Assembly (NCBI GenBank): GCA_028284925.1 | Contig: JANQQT010000272.1 | Span: 1 to 40,534, forward strand | Reading direction: 5' to 3' | Source: Phycisphaeraceae bacterium | Lineage (GTDB): Bacteria; Planctomycetota; Phycisphaerae; Phycisphaerales; Zrk34 | Length of the DNA stretch: 40,534 nt | In this document: one piece after another, positions 16,105 to 24,061 of the stretch | How positions within the stretch are numbered: position 1 is the first letter of the stretch | Layout of the letters: the number at the start of each line of letters is the position of its first letter | Translations under genes and position numbers: made by a program | The notes under the pieces: generated by a model | The model's database searches: none | Told to the model about the DNA's origin: nothing | What the model saw: the letters and a program-made list of their open reading frames with translations, nothing else

Positions 16105-17034
16105 TCAGACTATATATTTTCGAAGCAAATCGATGTTCGGTGTGTCGACCGAAGTTTTCAAGGTCAATTCCCGAAACTCATTGATTAGTTGCACCATTTC
16201 ATCTCGAGCGGCCTTCGCGTGCATGGCGAATGCCACTACTGCGAACTTACTCTGGAGTAATCTCTTTACGGCCATTCTGTTCATGAATTCGGGAAGCCAG
16301 TAGAAGAAATTGAACGCAAAAGGTTGATGCTTTCCGTATCCAAGCGCCCGGAGTACACGTCCCCCTTCCTTAGCCGCTCTGACCATAGCATGTAGTATCT
16401 TCTGGTCTCTCGCGACCTGATAGTTATCACAACCATACTTGTAGAGTGCTCCGGTTAACGGAATCACCAGTGCGGCATGATACTTGAGCCATCCGTCGAT
16501 TTGGGGACTCAGGTCAACGGAGACGCCTGCTGACTCAAAAGGGGCTTTGATCGCGAACGTTCTGGCAATGTTCCGGCCATCAATTTCGCCGATGGTCACG
16601 GCTTTCCGCTTTCCCGTTGGCTTCACACGGTCAGCATAATGGACGACTTGTTCACATATCCCGCCACCCGCACCGGGAAATCCAAACAGCAGCTTCTCTG
16701 CCGGCAAACGCTGCAGAATCTCATCAAAACCCAGGACGTTATTGCCCATAAAAAGGATATTCTTGACGCCGGAGCAATCAGCAAGAACTTCAAAGACGGG
16801 AGAAAGTTTGTTTTTCGAATAAGAACGACTACCAAGTCGTATTCATCGTTGTATTTCAGTTGATTCACTACATTGATATGTGATGACTCGTTTCGCCCGA
16901 TTATCTCATTTCGTATAACCAGACCGTTTTCCATGAGCCAGTCAAAACGCTCGCCGCAGGCAAGGATCGACACGTCCAAACCAGTTTCATGAAACAGGTG
17001 TGCATAGACCGACCCCAAAGAAAAGGACTTTCAT
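16105..17034 (-). pseudogene. Broken ketopantoate-reductase-like (ApbA/PanE) gene
   Basis: About 310 codons of a ketopantoate-reductase-like NAD(P)-binding protein are split over three frames. A good GGAG stands 8 nt before ATG 17034, and the protein begins MKVLFFG. It then shifts frame into GSVYAHLFHETG at about 17010, missing roughly 14 nt that should encode the rest of the GxGxxG Rossmann loop. The second frame (GLDVSILACGERFDWL to YDLVVVLIRKTNF) shifts again near 16795-16812 into VFEVLADCSGVKNILFMGNN, where the family motif FMGNN and GFPGAGG occur. The C-terminal helical domain runs to the stop at 16105. Two lesions, one removing the cofactor loop, argue for true decay rather than one sequencing error. 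Relatives of this type are often orphan oxidoreductases, not PanE itself. Confidence 0.82.
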
Positions 17035-17540
17035 CAGCAATACTCCGTAATTTGCGGGATAAGCTTGCCTGTGCGGGCTCGAACCACACTCCGACCGATG
17101 ATTTTGGAAAACAAAACGGCATCCACCCGAAATCAGGTTCTCCGTCGACTCCACACATGATCGTGGCTTTCTCGGATTCAGACAGGCGCTATCGCTTTAT
17201 CCATCGGAATAGCCGTGAAAGTTAGCAACCGTCCGCGATCAAGGTTTTGGAGAATTCGAAGGAAGCCTTATTCGCCGTGTGTGATGGGGTTATATTTATG
17301 TCCACCGATTTTCTCCATGTGAATTCACCGTTGATGAACATGTTGGAGCTGATCGCCTTGGCTTTTTTACCTCGAAGGCCTCATGAAACATGAGACGCGA
17401 CGTTCCATGCAGACTTGAGGTGATGGATAGCGAGAAAGAAAGGTAATGGACCATCTGGATCACGGCAAAGTTTGTGCCCAAGCGAGTTTTCACTGGAAAA
17501 TACTGGCGAAATAGCTGTTATATTGGAGATGGGCAAAAAT

Positions 17541-17569
17541 TTGCATTCTGCGTAAATCTGTGATATAAA
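17541..17569 (+). promoter_or_regulatory. Sigma70-type promoter of candidate small RNA
   Basis: TTGCAT (17541-17546), a 17-nt spacer and TATAAA (17564-17569) predict transcription from about 17576. The -35 box and spacing equal those of the tRNA-Pro promoter, although no coding gene follows. Confidence 0.55.
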
Positions 17570-17575
17570 TATGGC

Positions 17576-17643
17576 ACTAAAGATGCTTTTGGACCCCGGA
17601 TGGGTGGCAAGTTCTCAATCGAGGCTTGCCACCCTGTTTTTTT
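17576..17643 (+). ncRNA. Candidate small RNA, about 68 nt
   Basis: A well-formed promoter is followed within 30 nt by a strong intrinsic terminator, with no reading frame between them, so the transcript would be about 68 nt. The 5' part (about 26 nt, including GATGCTTTTGGACCCC) is mostly single-stranded by eye and could be a seed for base pairing. The rest is the terminator hairpin. It does not match any RNA family I know (6S, SRP, RNase P, tmRNA or a riboswitch). It could also be the remains of a leader whose gene was lost, or a stray terminator with a chance promoter. Confidence 0.4.
17602..17643 (+). terminator. Strong intrinsic terminator
   Basis: A 10-bp perfect stem (GGGTGGCAAG and CTTGCCACCC, 17602-17611 and 17625-17634) with a 13-nt loop is followed by TG and seven T. 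No coding gene ends just upstream on the plus strand, which is why it is assigned to the candidate small RNA. Confidence 0.8.
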
Positions 17644-18496
17644 CAGAAAAATCGCCCTTTTCCCTCGAAAAAGAAACAGCCCACATTTCTGTGAGCCGTT
17701 TCCAAATTGGACCATCAGATGAGTTGGTGTCAGATTAAGCATTGATTTGGCCAGAAAACCTGACCGATACGCGTAAAATACCCAGCATCAGAAGCACTTC
17801 GCAGCGAATTACCAACCGATATTCTCCATCTCCAAGCCACTAAAAGACTCGAGATTCGTTTCATTCCACCCAAAATCGCTGACTCAACGGCGTCTGGAGC
17901 CAGCGTTCTAATTTTCTAACCCTGACAAGAGCGAGGTCTTCAAGAGTCAGTACGAAAGAAGAGTACTAAATTTGCAGGAACTGCGCCAAAAGATCAGAAA
18001 AGCGTTCAGATGTCTGCCGCATGCCTGGCGATCAAACATGGACAAGCTTTCAGGTTCTGGATGACGCCGGATAAACGTTCAAGGGGCGGCAAGTCTGGCG
18101 ATCGTTCAGATGCGATGGCCAAGATGACAGACGTATCCGATGGGCTCTGCCCCTCTCCGGCTTGGGCAAGTTGGATTTTCTTCAGAATGCTCACAACGCC
18201 TACCGTCAATACACTGAGTCCGCGTCGGAAGTGCCGTGTCACTCATCGACATTCCAAGACTTCGACCAAACATATCGTCATAAAAGATGGTAAGGAGTTT
18301 TTGAAGCCGCCAAAGTTCCACGTGCCTTTATGCAATCCCCCATTCCAATGCCAGCATGTGGGGAAACAATACATCTGTGTTTAAACACTGATTCCAATTT
18401 AGACCCGGCTAGTGAACCTACAGAACACAGCCATCCGCTCGGATATACTTCCAACTATTACCCCCACGAACACGCTGTCTGGATTGACGGATCAAT

Positions 18497-20368
18497 ATGA
18501 CGGACCCCAACCCTAACCCCGAATACGCATTCCCCGGCTGGGTGTCCATGATTGTTGGTTTTTTTCTCGATCTTCTAAAAATTGCGATCAAAATTGCTAT
18601 TCTCCTCGTCCTTCTCGTCGTCGGACTCCTCGTCATCGTCGTCCCGCTTGTTTTCCTTTCGCCCGCCGTCATGATCATTCTCCTGATCGCCATCCCGTTC
18701 GGCGGCCTGTATCGACATTCCCTGGCACGAAGATACCTCATACGAAAAATATCCCCTCTGTTCGCAGGGGTCGCCGTGGCACTTTGCACGATGATGGTCA
18801 TTGTCGTCCTCAGTATCATGGGTGGATTCCTTGATATGCTCAAGGACGCAGGTCGGGCCCATATGGGTGATGTCATGCTTACTGCGGGCGGTCGCGGTGG
18901 ATTTGCGCACTACGAACAGATCATTGCCGAACTCGAGAAGCTTCCGGAAATTGAGCGTGCCATACCCATCATCCAATCACCCGGTCTCTTGCAGATGACT
19001 TTCGACGCCGCCTTCGATGGAAAGGGTTTCAAGGATACACGATTCGTTCTGGCAATCGGGGTAAACACCCGGGACTTGGCGGAAGTAACCGCGTTCAAAG
19101 ACACCATTTACTGGACGCAAGAACGCCTAGCTGAAATGAAGAAGTACAGGGAGAGATCGCTCGAGGATTGGAAAAAGTCCAAGAAACCCTATGAAAATAA
19201 ACCCATGGATGAAATCAGCAAAGACGTCATCCGGGATCTCAATAAGAAACTTCGAATCTACCAGGGCTTGGATACTACTCTTCGCGTCATCGACAACAGG
19301 GATCTGGTCAACGCCGCTCTGGACCTCAAATCTCCCTGGAGTGGTTCGAGGAACGACTTGGCCGGAATCATCCTCGGCATAGAGGTCAATCGATTCAATA
19401 ATCGAAACGACGAAGGCGGCTATTTTTTTGTACCTCACAGCATCGTTGGCTGGAAAGTCAGCCTCACCGTTCCCACAACCACGGCATCGGGTACAACCTT
19501 TGACTCCAACGATGAGGACTTTGTCGTTGTTAATGAAACGCATAGCGGCTATGCCGATGTAGACGAAAAATTCGCCTTTATTCCGTTCGAGCGACTCCAG
19601 AACATGATGAACATGCAGAGTGGTTCCGAAGTTGTCACCGGCCCGGACGGAGCTCCCATTATCAACGACGACGGCGAAGTCGAGCTTACGGGTTGGCACA
19701 AGCCCGCCCGATGTTCCGAAATCCACATCCGTGCCGCAAGCGGAATCTCAAGCGTCGAACTCAAGAAAGTTATTACCAAACGTTTCGAAACGGAAAACGG
19801 GATCCTCGATCAAATCAGAGCGGATGCCCTGCGAAACAAGGTCCGTTTCGACTCATCCCTGTTTGGCATGCAATACATTACCTGGCAGGATAAAAACCAG
19901 GGGATGATCAACGCCGTTACCAATGAAAAACGACTGCTCGCATTCCTCTTCGGTTTCATCAGCACGGTTGCCATCGTTCTGATCGCTGTTCTGTTCTATA
20001 TGATTGTGATGGAGAAGACGCGAGACATCGGCATACTCCGTGCCATCGGCGCGTCACGCGCCGGCGTTGCAAGCATTTTTCTGGGTTTTGCGAGTGCCGT
20101 CGGAACCGTCGGCGCCGCCCTGGGCGCGACGATGGGATGCCTTATCGTCCACTACATCAATGAAATCCACGACTGGCTTGGCTCGACGTTCGGTCTTGTC
20201 ATATGGTCCAAGAAAACTTACTTTTTTGATTCTATTCCCAACAACATCAACCCATTTGAAGTGACCATCATCATTATCATCGCGATTGGGTCAAGCCTCG
20301 TCGGTGCGCTCATTCCCGCGTGGAAAGCCTCTCGTGTCAATCCGATCGAATCGCTGCGTTATGAATGA
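18497..20368 (+). CDS. LolC/LolE-FtsX-type ABC transporter permease
   Basis: A 623-residue inner-membrane permease of the LolC/E-MacB-FtsX family. The core begins near residue 80 (SLARRYLIRKISPLFAGVAV with a following helix ending VVLSIMGGFLD). A periplasmic MacB-like domain follows (about 115-470), and then three C-terminal helices, including the family element MEKTRDIGILRAIGASRAGV and a final PAWKASRVNPIESLRYE. Two extra very hydrophobic helices (about 15-65) precede the usual first helix, which is atypical. Such permeases extract lipoproteins or substrates from the membrane using a LolD-like ATPase, but none is encoded next to it here. The ATG at 18497 has only a weak GACGGA ribosome site. 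Confidence 0.88.
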   Translation: MTDPNPNPEYAFPGWVSMIVGFFLDLLKIAIKIAILLVLLVVGLLVIVVPLVFLSPAVMIILLIAIPFGGLYRHSLARRYLIRKISPLFAGVAVALCTMMVIVVLSIMGGFLDMLKDAGRAHMGDVMLTAGGRGGFAHYEQIIAELEKLPEIERAIPIIQSPGLLQMTFDAAFDGKGFKDTRFVLAIGVNTRDLAEVTAFKDTIYWTQERLAEMKKYRERSLEDWKKSKKPYENKPMDEISKDVIRDLNKKLRIYQGLDTTLRVIDNRDLVNAALDLKSPWSGSRNDLAGIILGIEVNRFNNRNDEGGYFFVPHSIVGWKVSLTVPTTTASGTTFDSNDEDFVVVNETHSGYADVDEKFAFIPFERLQNMMNMQSGSEVVTGPDGAPIINDDGEVELTGWHKPARCSEIHIRAASGISSVELKKVITKRFETENGILDQIRADALRNKVRFDSSLFGMQYITWQDKNQGMINAVTNEKRLLAFLFGFISTVAIVLIAVLFYMIVMEKTRDIGILRAIGASRAGVASIFLGFASAVGTVGAALGATMGCLIVHYINEIHDWLGSTFGLVIWSKKTYFFDSIPNNINPFEVTIIIIIAIGSSLVGALIPAWKASRVNPIESLRYE

Positions 20369-20423
20369 GATGACATCCCCTCCACCACGATTGCCATCGC
20401 TGTTCTTCGCTTGAGTTGTCTTT

Positions 20424-21635
20424 TTACTGCGCCGCCTGTTCGGATAAGGCCTGACGACAAGCTTCTTTGTACTGTTCCAGTCTTTCCGAATCAATGCCGC
20501 ACGTTTCAAGTTGCTGCAGATCCAAGTTTGCCTGTTCTGCCAACGCCGACTCGTCACCCAACTCACTATGATCAAGATAATCAGCGATATGGACGGCGAT
20601 CAACGGAGAAATCCATGTCGTCCCAACTCGCCGCGGTTCATGGTGAAAGGCCACCGCCTCCAGAAGAGAATCAGGCAAGCCCCACATTCCAAACATATAT
20701 GCCCCAACATCACTATGAGACGCCTGCATTACACGACGCTCTACTACATGCAACGGCTGTCCGTCCATGCGAGCACGTTCAAATACCTTTAAGTACCGAT
20801 CACCCAACTCCGTTGCGAAAATCAGTTTGCCAACATCATGCAACAGACCTGCGGTAAACGCCGTATCGACATCCACGGATGACGCTCGCTCCATCTTCAT
20901 GATCGTCTTCGCAATACATGCCGTGCGCATCGAGTGATCCCACACCCCAACCACAACCTGCATCGCCTCTGAGAAGGTTGTGAAGATATGCACACTCAAG
21001 ATCAGTGACTTGATCATCTGGAGGCCAACCAACCCCACCGCCTCGTTAATGTTGGTAATATCGCGAGAAAGAGAAAAGAAACTCGAATTAACAATCTGAA
21101 GTACGCGCGACGCAATTGCCGGATCCTTCATTACGATTCGCCCGACATCATCCATGTTGAACGTCGGCTGCCTTACCGCATCCACCAACTCGCTGTAGAT
21201 CGAAGGCGGAGACACCAGCGACCGAATCGTTGTCACCACCTCACGAAGCGATTCGCTATCCAGCATTTCATGTAACTCGAGTGCCGCATTAATCGTGCTT
21301 GTCAGGTCATTCGCCCCTAATGGCTTGACCAAAAATCGATGCGCCGCGCTTCCAAGTCGTATGGCCATATCTGCATCACGTACCGATGCCATCAAAAACC
21401 GTATCGTGCTCGGCGAAACCTCACTGACGCGATCCAACAACATCGGGCCGTCCATTTCGGGCATGCGCGTATCCGACAGGATCAGATCTGTCGTATGGCC
21501 TTCCAGCTTATCCAAAGCTTCCTCACCGGATTCCGCCGTTACCACGTCCCACTCGTCCCGCTTAGAGGCAAGATGGCCTTCCAACTCTCGAAGGATCGCC
21601 GCATCGTCGTCTACCAATAAGATTCGTCGGTTCAT
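20424..21635 (-). CDS. Response regulator with HDOD output domain
   Basis: A 403-residue cytosolic two-component regulator. Residues 1-120 form a receiver domain with the acidic pocket Asp9-Asp11, phosphoacceptor Asp55 in LILSDTRMPEMDG, and Lys104 in FLVKPLG. Residues about 140-340 form an HDOD domain (IYSELVDAVRQP, VMKDPAIASRVLQIVNSSFF, GLLHDVGKLIFA, AVAFHHEPR). HDOD proteins commonly regulate signalling, motility or cell-cycle functions rather than binding DNA, and the HD residues kept here do not prove phosphodiesterase activity. No histidine kinase is in the window, so this is an orphan. It runs convergently with the permease, with 55 nt between the stop codons. GGGGAAG precedes the ATG. 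Confidence 0.93.
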   Translation of the reverse strand: MNRRILLVDDDAAILRELEGHLASKRDEWDVVTAESGEEALDKLEGHTTDLILSDTRMPEMDGPMLLDRVSEVSPSTIRFLMASVRDADMAIRLGSAAHRFLVKPLGANDLTSTINAALELHEMLDSESLREVVTTIRSLVSPPSIYSELVDAVRQPTFNMDDVGRIVMKDPAIASRVLQIVNSSFFSLSRDITNINEAVGLVGLQMIKSLILSVHIFTTFSEAMQVVVGVWDHSMRTACIAKTIMKMERASSVDVDTAFTAGLLHDVGKLIFATELGDRYLKVFERARMDGQPLHVVERRVMQASHSDVGAYMFGMWGLPDSLLEAVAFHHEPRRVGTTWISPLIAVHIADYLDHSELGDESALAEQANLDLQQLETCGIDSERLEQYKEACRQALSEQAAQ

Positions 21636-21809
21636 TAAACTTCCCCAGTCTCGCCGTCCCCGGTTATGGTTCCTGAATCCCTTTTCTCTTAATCTCCGAT
21701 AACATGACGTATGAGGTCTACGCCGCGCCGGTGATTACGGATCCCGTGATTGGATATATCGATCTAAATCTCCCCCATCTTTAACACCCCACATTCAATT
21801 GTGCCACTC

Positions 21810-21855
21810 AAAAAACTCACCCCGAGCGACCTTACAAAAAGTGCTCAGGGTGAGT
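21810..21855 (-). terminator. Intrinsic terminator of the Cys-rich gene
   Basis: On the minus strand a 13-bp stem (ACTCACCCTGAGC pairing with GCTCGGGGTGAGT, one G-U pair, 15-nt loop) is followed by six T, about 45 nt after the stop codon at 21901. It separates this gene from the receiver-HDOD gene downstream. Confidence 0.88.
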
Positions 21856-21900
21856 GCTGGGGTTCAATTCATCGCAGTCTTCTGTATGTCCGGTATACAA

Positions 21901-22428
21901 CTAGCCTCGCGCGAGATCCGGATCAGGCAACGACGGACCAGTCGGGTCGAAGCATGATCGAATGGTTTCGACTGCTTCACGCTGCGATGCGCGAATCTCG
22001 CTCACTGCTTCTTCACACCACGTTCTCAATCGTTCGGCCGCATCTTCCGCTCCAAGACGCTTCAATACCACTACACATCGATGGCAAATTGCCTTAATCG
22101 ACCTCACACATGCCTCTGAATTTCGATTCAGGATTCGAATGCAATGCCCTGCAATCTGACGCGCACGTCGCTCATGGCCAATCGAAAGCAATCTTTCAAT
22201 TAATCTCTTGCAACGATCGGTAAGTCGTTCGTGGCTCGTTACACACGCCGATGCGATACGTTTAATACGAGTTGCGCACTCCTCCGCAATCTTATCGGCA
22301 TCAGGTGCTACATCCGGACGCGAATCCGGCCTCTGAATCCGTCGAATTTCCCTCGCCTCCATTGGCGCAGCGGCAAACAAACCAAGCACCATGGCTATCA
22401 GAAAGTTTCGTCTAATCGTTACATACAT
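21901..22428 (-). CDS. Small secreted Cys-rich helical protein, 175 aa
   Basis: I do not recognise a family. The ATG at 22428 is chosen because AGGAGG sits 7 nt upstream and the product then opens with a clear signal peptide (MYVTIRRNFLIAMVLGLFAA, then PMEA). The mature part is Arg/Glu/Ala-rich, almost wholly helical by composition, and has nine Cys at fairly regular spacing (AEECATR, SACVTSH, DRCKRL, GHCIRI, EACVRS, AICHRC, TWCEEA, RSCFD). Two related segments, CKRLIERLLSIGHERRA and CVVVLKRLGAEDAAERL, suggest a duplicated helical hairpin stapled by disulfides or binding metal. It ends in its own terminator, so it is a free-standing transcription unit, divergent from the oxidoreductase array. 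Function unknown. Confidence 0.72.
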   Translation of the reverse strand: MYVTIRRNFLIAMVLGLFAAAPMEAREIRRIQRPDSRPDVAPDADKIAEECATRIKRIASACVTSHERLTDRCKRLIERLLSIGHERRARQIAGHCIRILNRNSEACVRSIKAICHRCVVVLKRLGAEDAAERLRTWCEEAVSEIRASQREAVETIRSCFDPTGPSLPDPDLARG

Positions 22429-22691
22429 TCCAAGTCCTCCTAAGGGTTGGGGGGTAATGGTCCAAAATTTTATTATTACTCCACGTACGATGAAAGGTAA
22501 CCGGCAGGTCGTCGGACAGCCGACCCACTCCTTAACGGCTAGGCACAATGAACAATTGCAATTTTTACGAATAAGAACGTATTTATTTGCCGTTCACACG
22601 CAAAGTTCTCCAGAGCTAAATTTTTCAACGAATCGACCATCCACATCACGATACAATACATGCGAATTTACCCCCCTTGGAGACCAATGCG

Positions 22692-24020
22692 ATGTCCACC
22701 CAACAGAGTCGGCGAACTTTTGTCAAATCAACAGCCACACTCGGTCTTACTGTATCACTGGCCCATACACCTCTCATCCGCGCCGCATCTGCAAATTCCA
22801 AGATCAATTTCGCGGCTGCGGCATGTGGCGGCAAAGGCGCTGTCGACCTTGCCGGAACCGCGGAATCCAAACACATCCACGTTGCTGCCCTCTGTGATAT
22901 CGACGTCGGCAGGCTGAATGCCGCCGCCTCGAAGTACCCCCAGGCCCGCAAACACACCAACTGGATGGAAATGATCGACCAGGGCGGAATCGACGCCATG
23001 ACTGTCTCCACGCCCGATCACAGTCACGCTCCGATTTCCGTGACCGCCATGCGCAAAGGTATCCATATTTACTGCCAGAAGCCGCTCTCCCACACCGTCC
23101 ACGAAGCGCGCGTCATGACCAAACTCGCCGCAAAGAAGAACCTTGTCACCCAGATGGGTATCCAGTTGCATTCGTCGATCCGCCTTAAGCTCGGTGTCAG
23201 GATTTTCCAGGACAATGCCATCGGCAAGGTCAGGGAAGTCCACGCATGGACGGATCGCCCCATCTGGCCGCAGGGTATCGGTAGGCCCAAACACTCGGAT
23301 CCCGTGCCTGATGCGGTGAAGTGGGATCAATGGCTCGGGGTCGCTCCCGTTCGGCCCTATGCCAAAGACGTGTACCACCCCTTCAAATGGCGTGGGTGGG
23401 AGGATTTTGGAACGGGCGCCCTCGGCGACATGGGCTGTCACATCATCGACCCCGTTATGGAAATGCTCGATCTGGGCGCACCACTTTCCATTCGCTCAGA
23501 CGGCACTCCCCCCAATGGTGAGACTTTTCCTTCCAAGTCAGTCATCCATTATGTCTTTCCCGGCACCAAACACACAACCGACAAGAAACTGAAAATGACA
23601 TGGTACGATGGCCGAATACTCCCCAAACGCAAACTCTTCGGCCTACCCACTGGCAAGAAAACACCTAAGAACGGCGCACTTCTACTCGGCGAAAGAGGCA
23701 ATCTCTACGTCAACTTCAATGAAGGACCTTATGTTCTCCCCCAAGAGAATTTCAAAGGCTACAAATTTCCCAAAGTCAAGCCCAATAGCCACTACCGGCA
23801 GTGGACTGACGCCATCCGCGGCGTCGGCAAAACCACGACCGGCTTTGACTACTCAGGTCCTCTCACCGAAATGGTGCTGCTTGGGAATATCGCTCTTCGA
23901 TATCCCGGCAAGACGCTCAATTGGGACCACTCTGCTTTCAAATTCACCAATGAAAAGGATCCAAACAAGTGGCTTCGTAAGACTTATCGAGATGGCTACA
24001 AGGTAAAAGGCCTCGGCTAA
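22692..24020 (+). CDS. Tat-exported Gfo/Idh/MocA oxidoreductase, copy 1
   Basis: A 442-residue NAD(P)-dependent oxidoreductase of the Gfo/Idh/MocA family, whose members act on sugars, inositols or their derivatives. The signal is twin-arginine (QSRRTFVKSTATLGLTV), followed by a Rossmann fold with ACGGKGA and VAALCDIDVG, the DAMTVSTPDHSHAP segment, and YCQKPLSHTVHEAR. The last has Gln where the classical motif is EKP, while the catalytic Lys is kept. Later come a TDRPIWPQG loop and GDMGCHIIDPVMEM with the conserved His/Asp. ATG 22692 is preferred because GGAG lies 9 nt upstream. It heads a run of four homologues and is divergent from the Cys-rich gene. The substrate is unknown. Confidence 0.92.
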   Translation: MSTQQSRRTFVKSTATLGLTVSLAHTPLIRAASANSKINFAAAACGGKGAVDLAGTAESKHIHVAALCDIDVGRLNAAASKYPQARKHTNWMEMIDQGGIDAMTVSTPDHSHAPISVTAMRKGIHIYCQKPLSHTVHEARVMTKLAAKKNLVTQMGIQLHSSIRLKLGVRIFQDNAIGKVREVHAWTDRPIWPQGIGRPKHSDPVPDAVKWDQWLGVAPVRPYAKDVYHPFKWRGWEDFGTGALGDMGCHIIDPVMEMLDLGAPLSIRSDGTPPNGETFPSKSVIHYVFPGTKHTTDKKLKMTWYDGRILPKRKLFGLPTGKKTPKNGALLLGERGNLYVNFNEGPYVLPQENFKGYKFPKVKPNSHYRQWTDAIRGVGKTTTGFDYSGPLTEMVLLGNIALRYPGKTLNWDHSAFKFTNEKDPNKWLRKTYRDGYKVKGLG

Positions 24021-24061
24021 ACCAAACTGACTGACTCGTCCGAGAATACCGAGACGCCCGA

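Larger units (their letters stand above)
17035..18496. other. Gene-poor stretch with candidate RNA unit
   Basis: This 1.46-kb interval holds no protein I recognise on either strand. Open frames are short and lack convincing ribosome sites. The best is a minus-strand GTG frame at 18006-18242 (78 codons, starting MTRHFRRGL) with fairly normal codon use but no family resemblance. A plus-strand frame at 18010-18384 overlaps it and looks like its shadow. The only structured element seen is the promoter-terminator unit at 17541-17643. Together with the adjacent pseudogene, the region looks like decayed or deleted DNA beside a tRNA gene. No insertion sequence ends or duplicated tRNA end were found by eye. 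Confidence 0.55.

Noticed and set aside
17072..17088. A tRNA T-arm-like hairpin on the minus strand (TGTGG-TTCGAGC-CCGCA), which could be a tRNA relic or attachment site
   Set aside because: No matching anticodon or acceptor stem could be folded around it and it does not repeat the nearby tRNA-Pro end, so it is probably chance.
16052..18496. Search for insertion sequence ends or a duplicated tRNA 3' end to support an integrated island
   Set aside because: No long inverted or direct repeats and no transposase or integrase motif were seen by eye.
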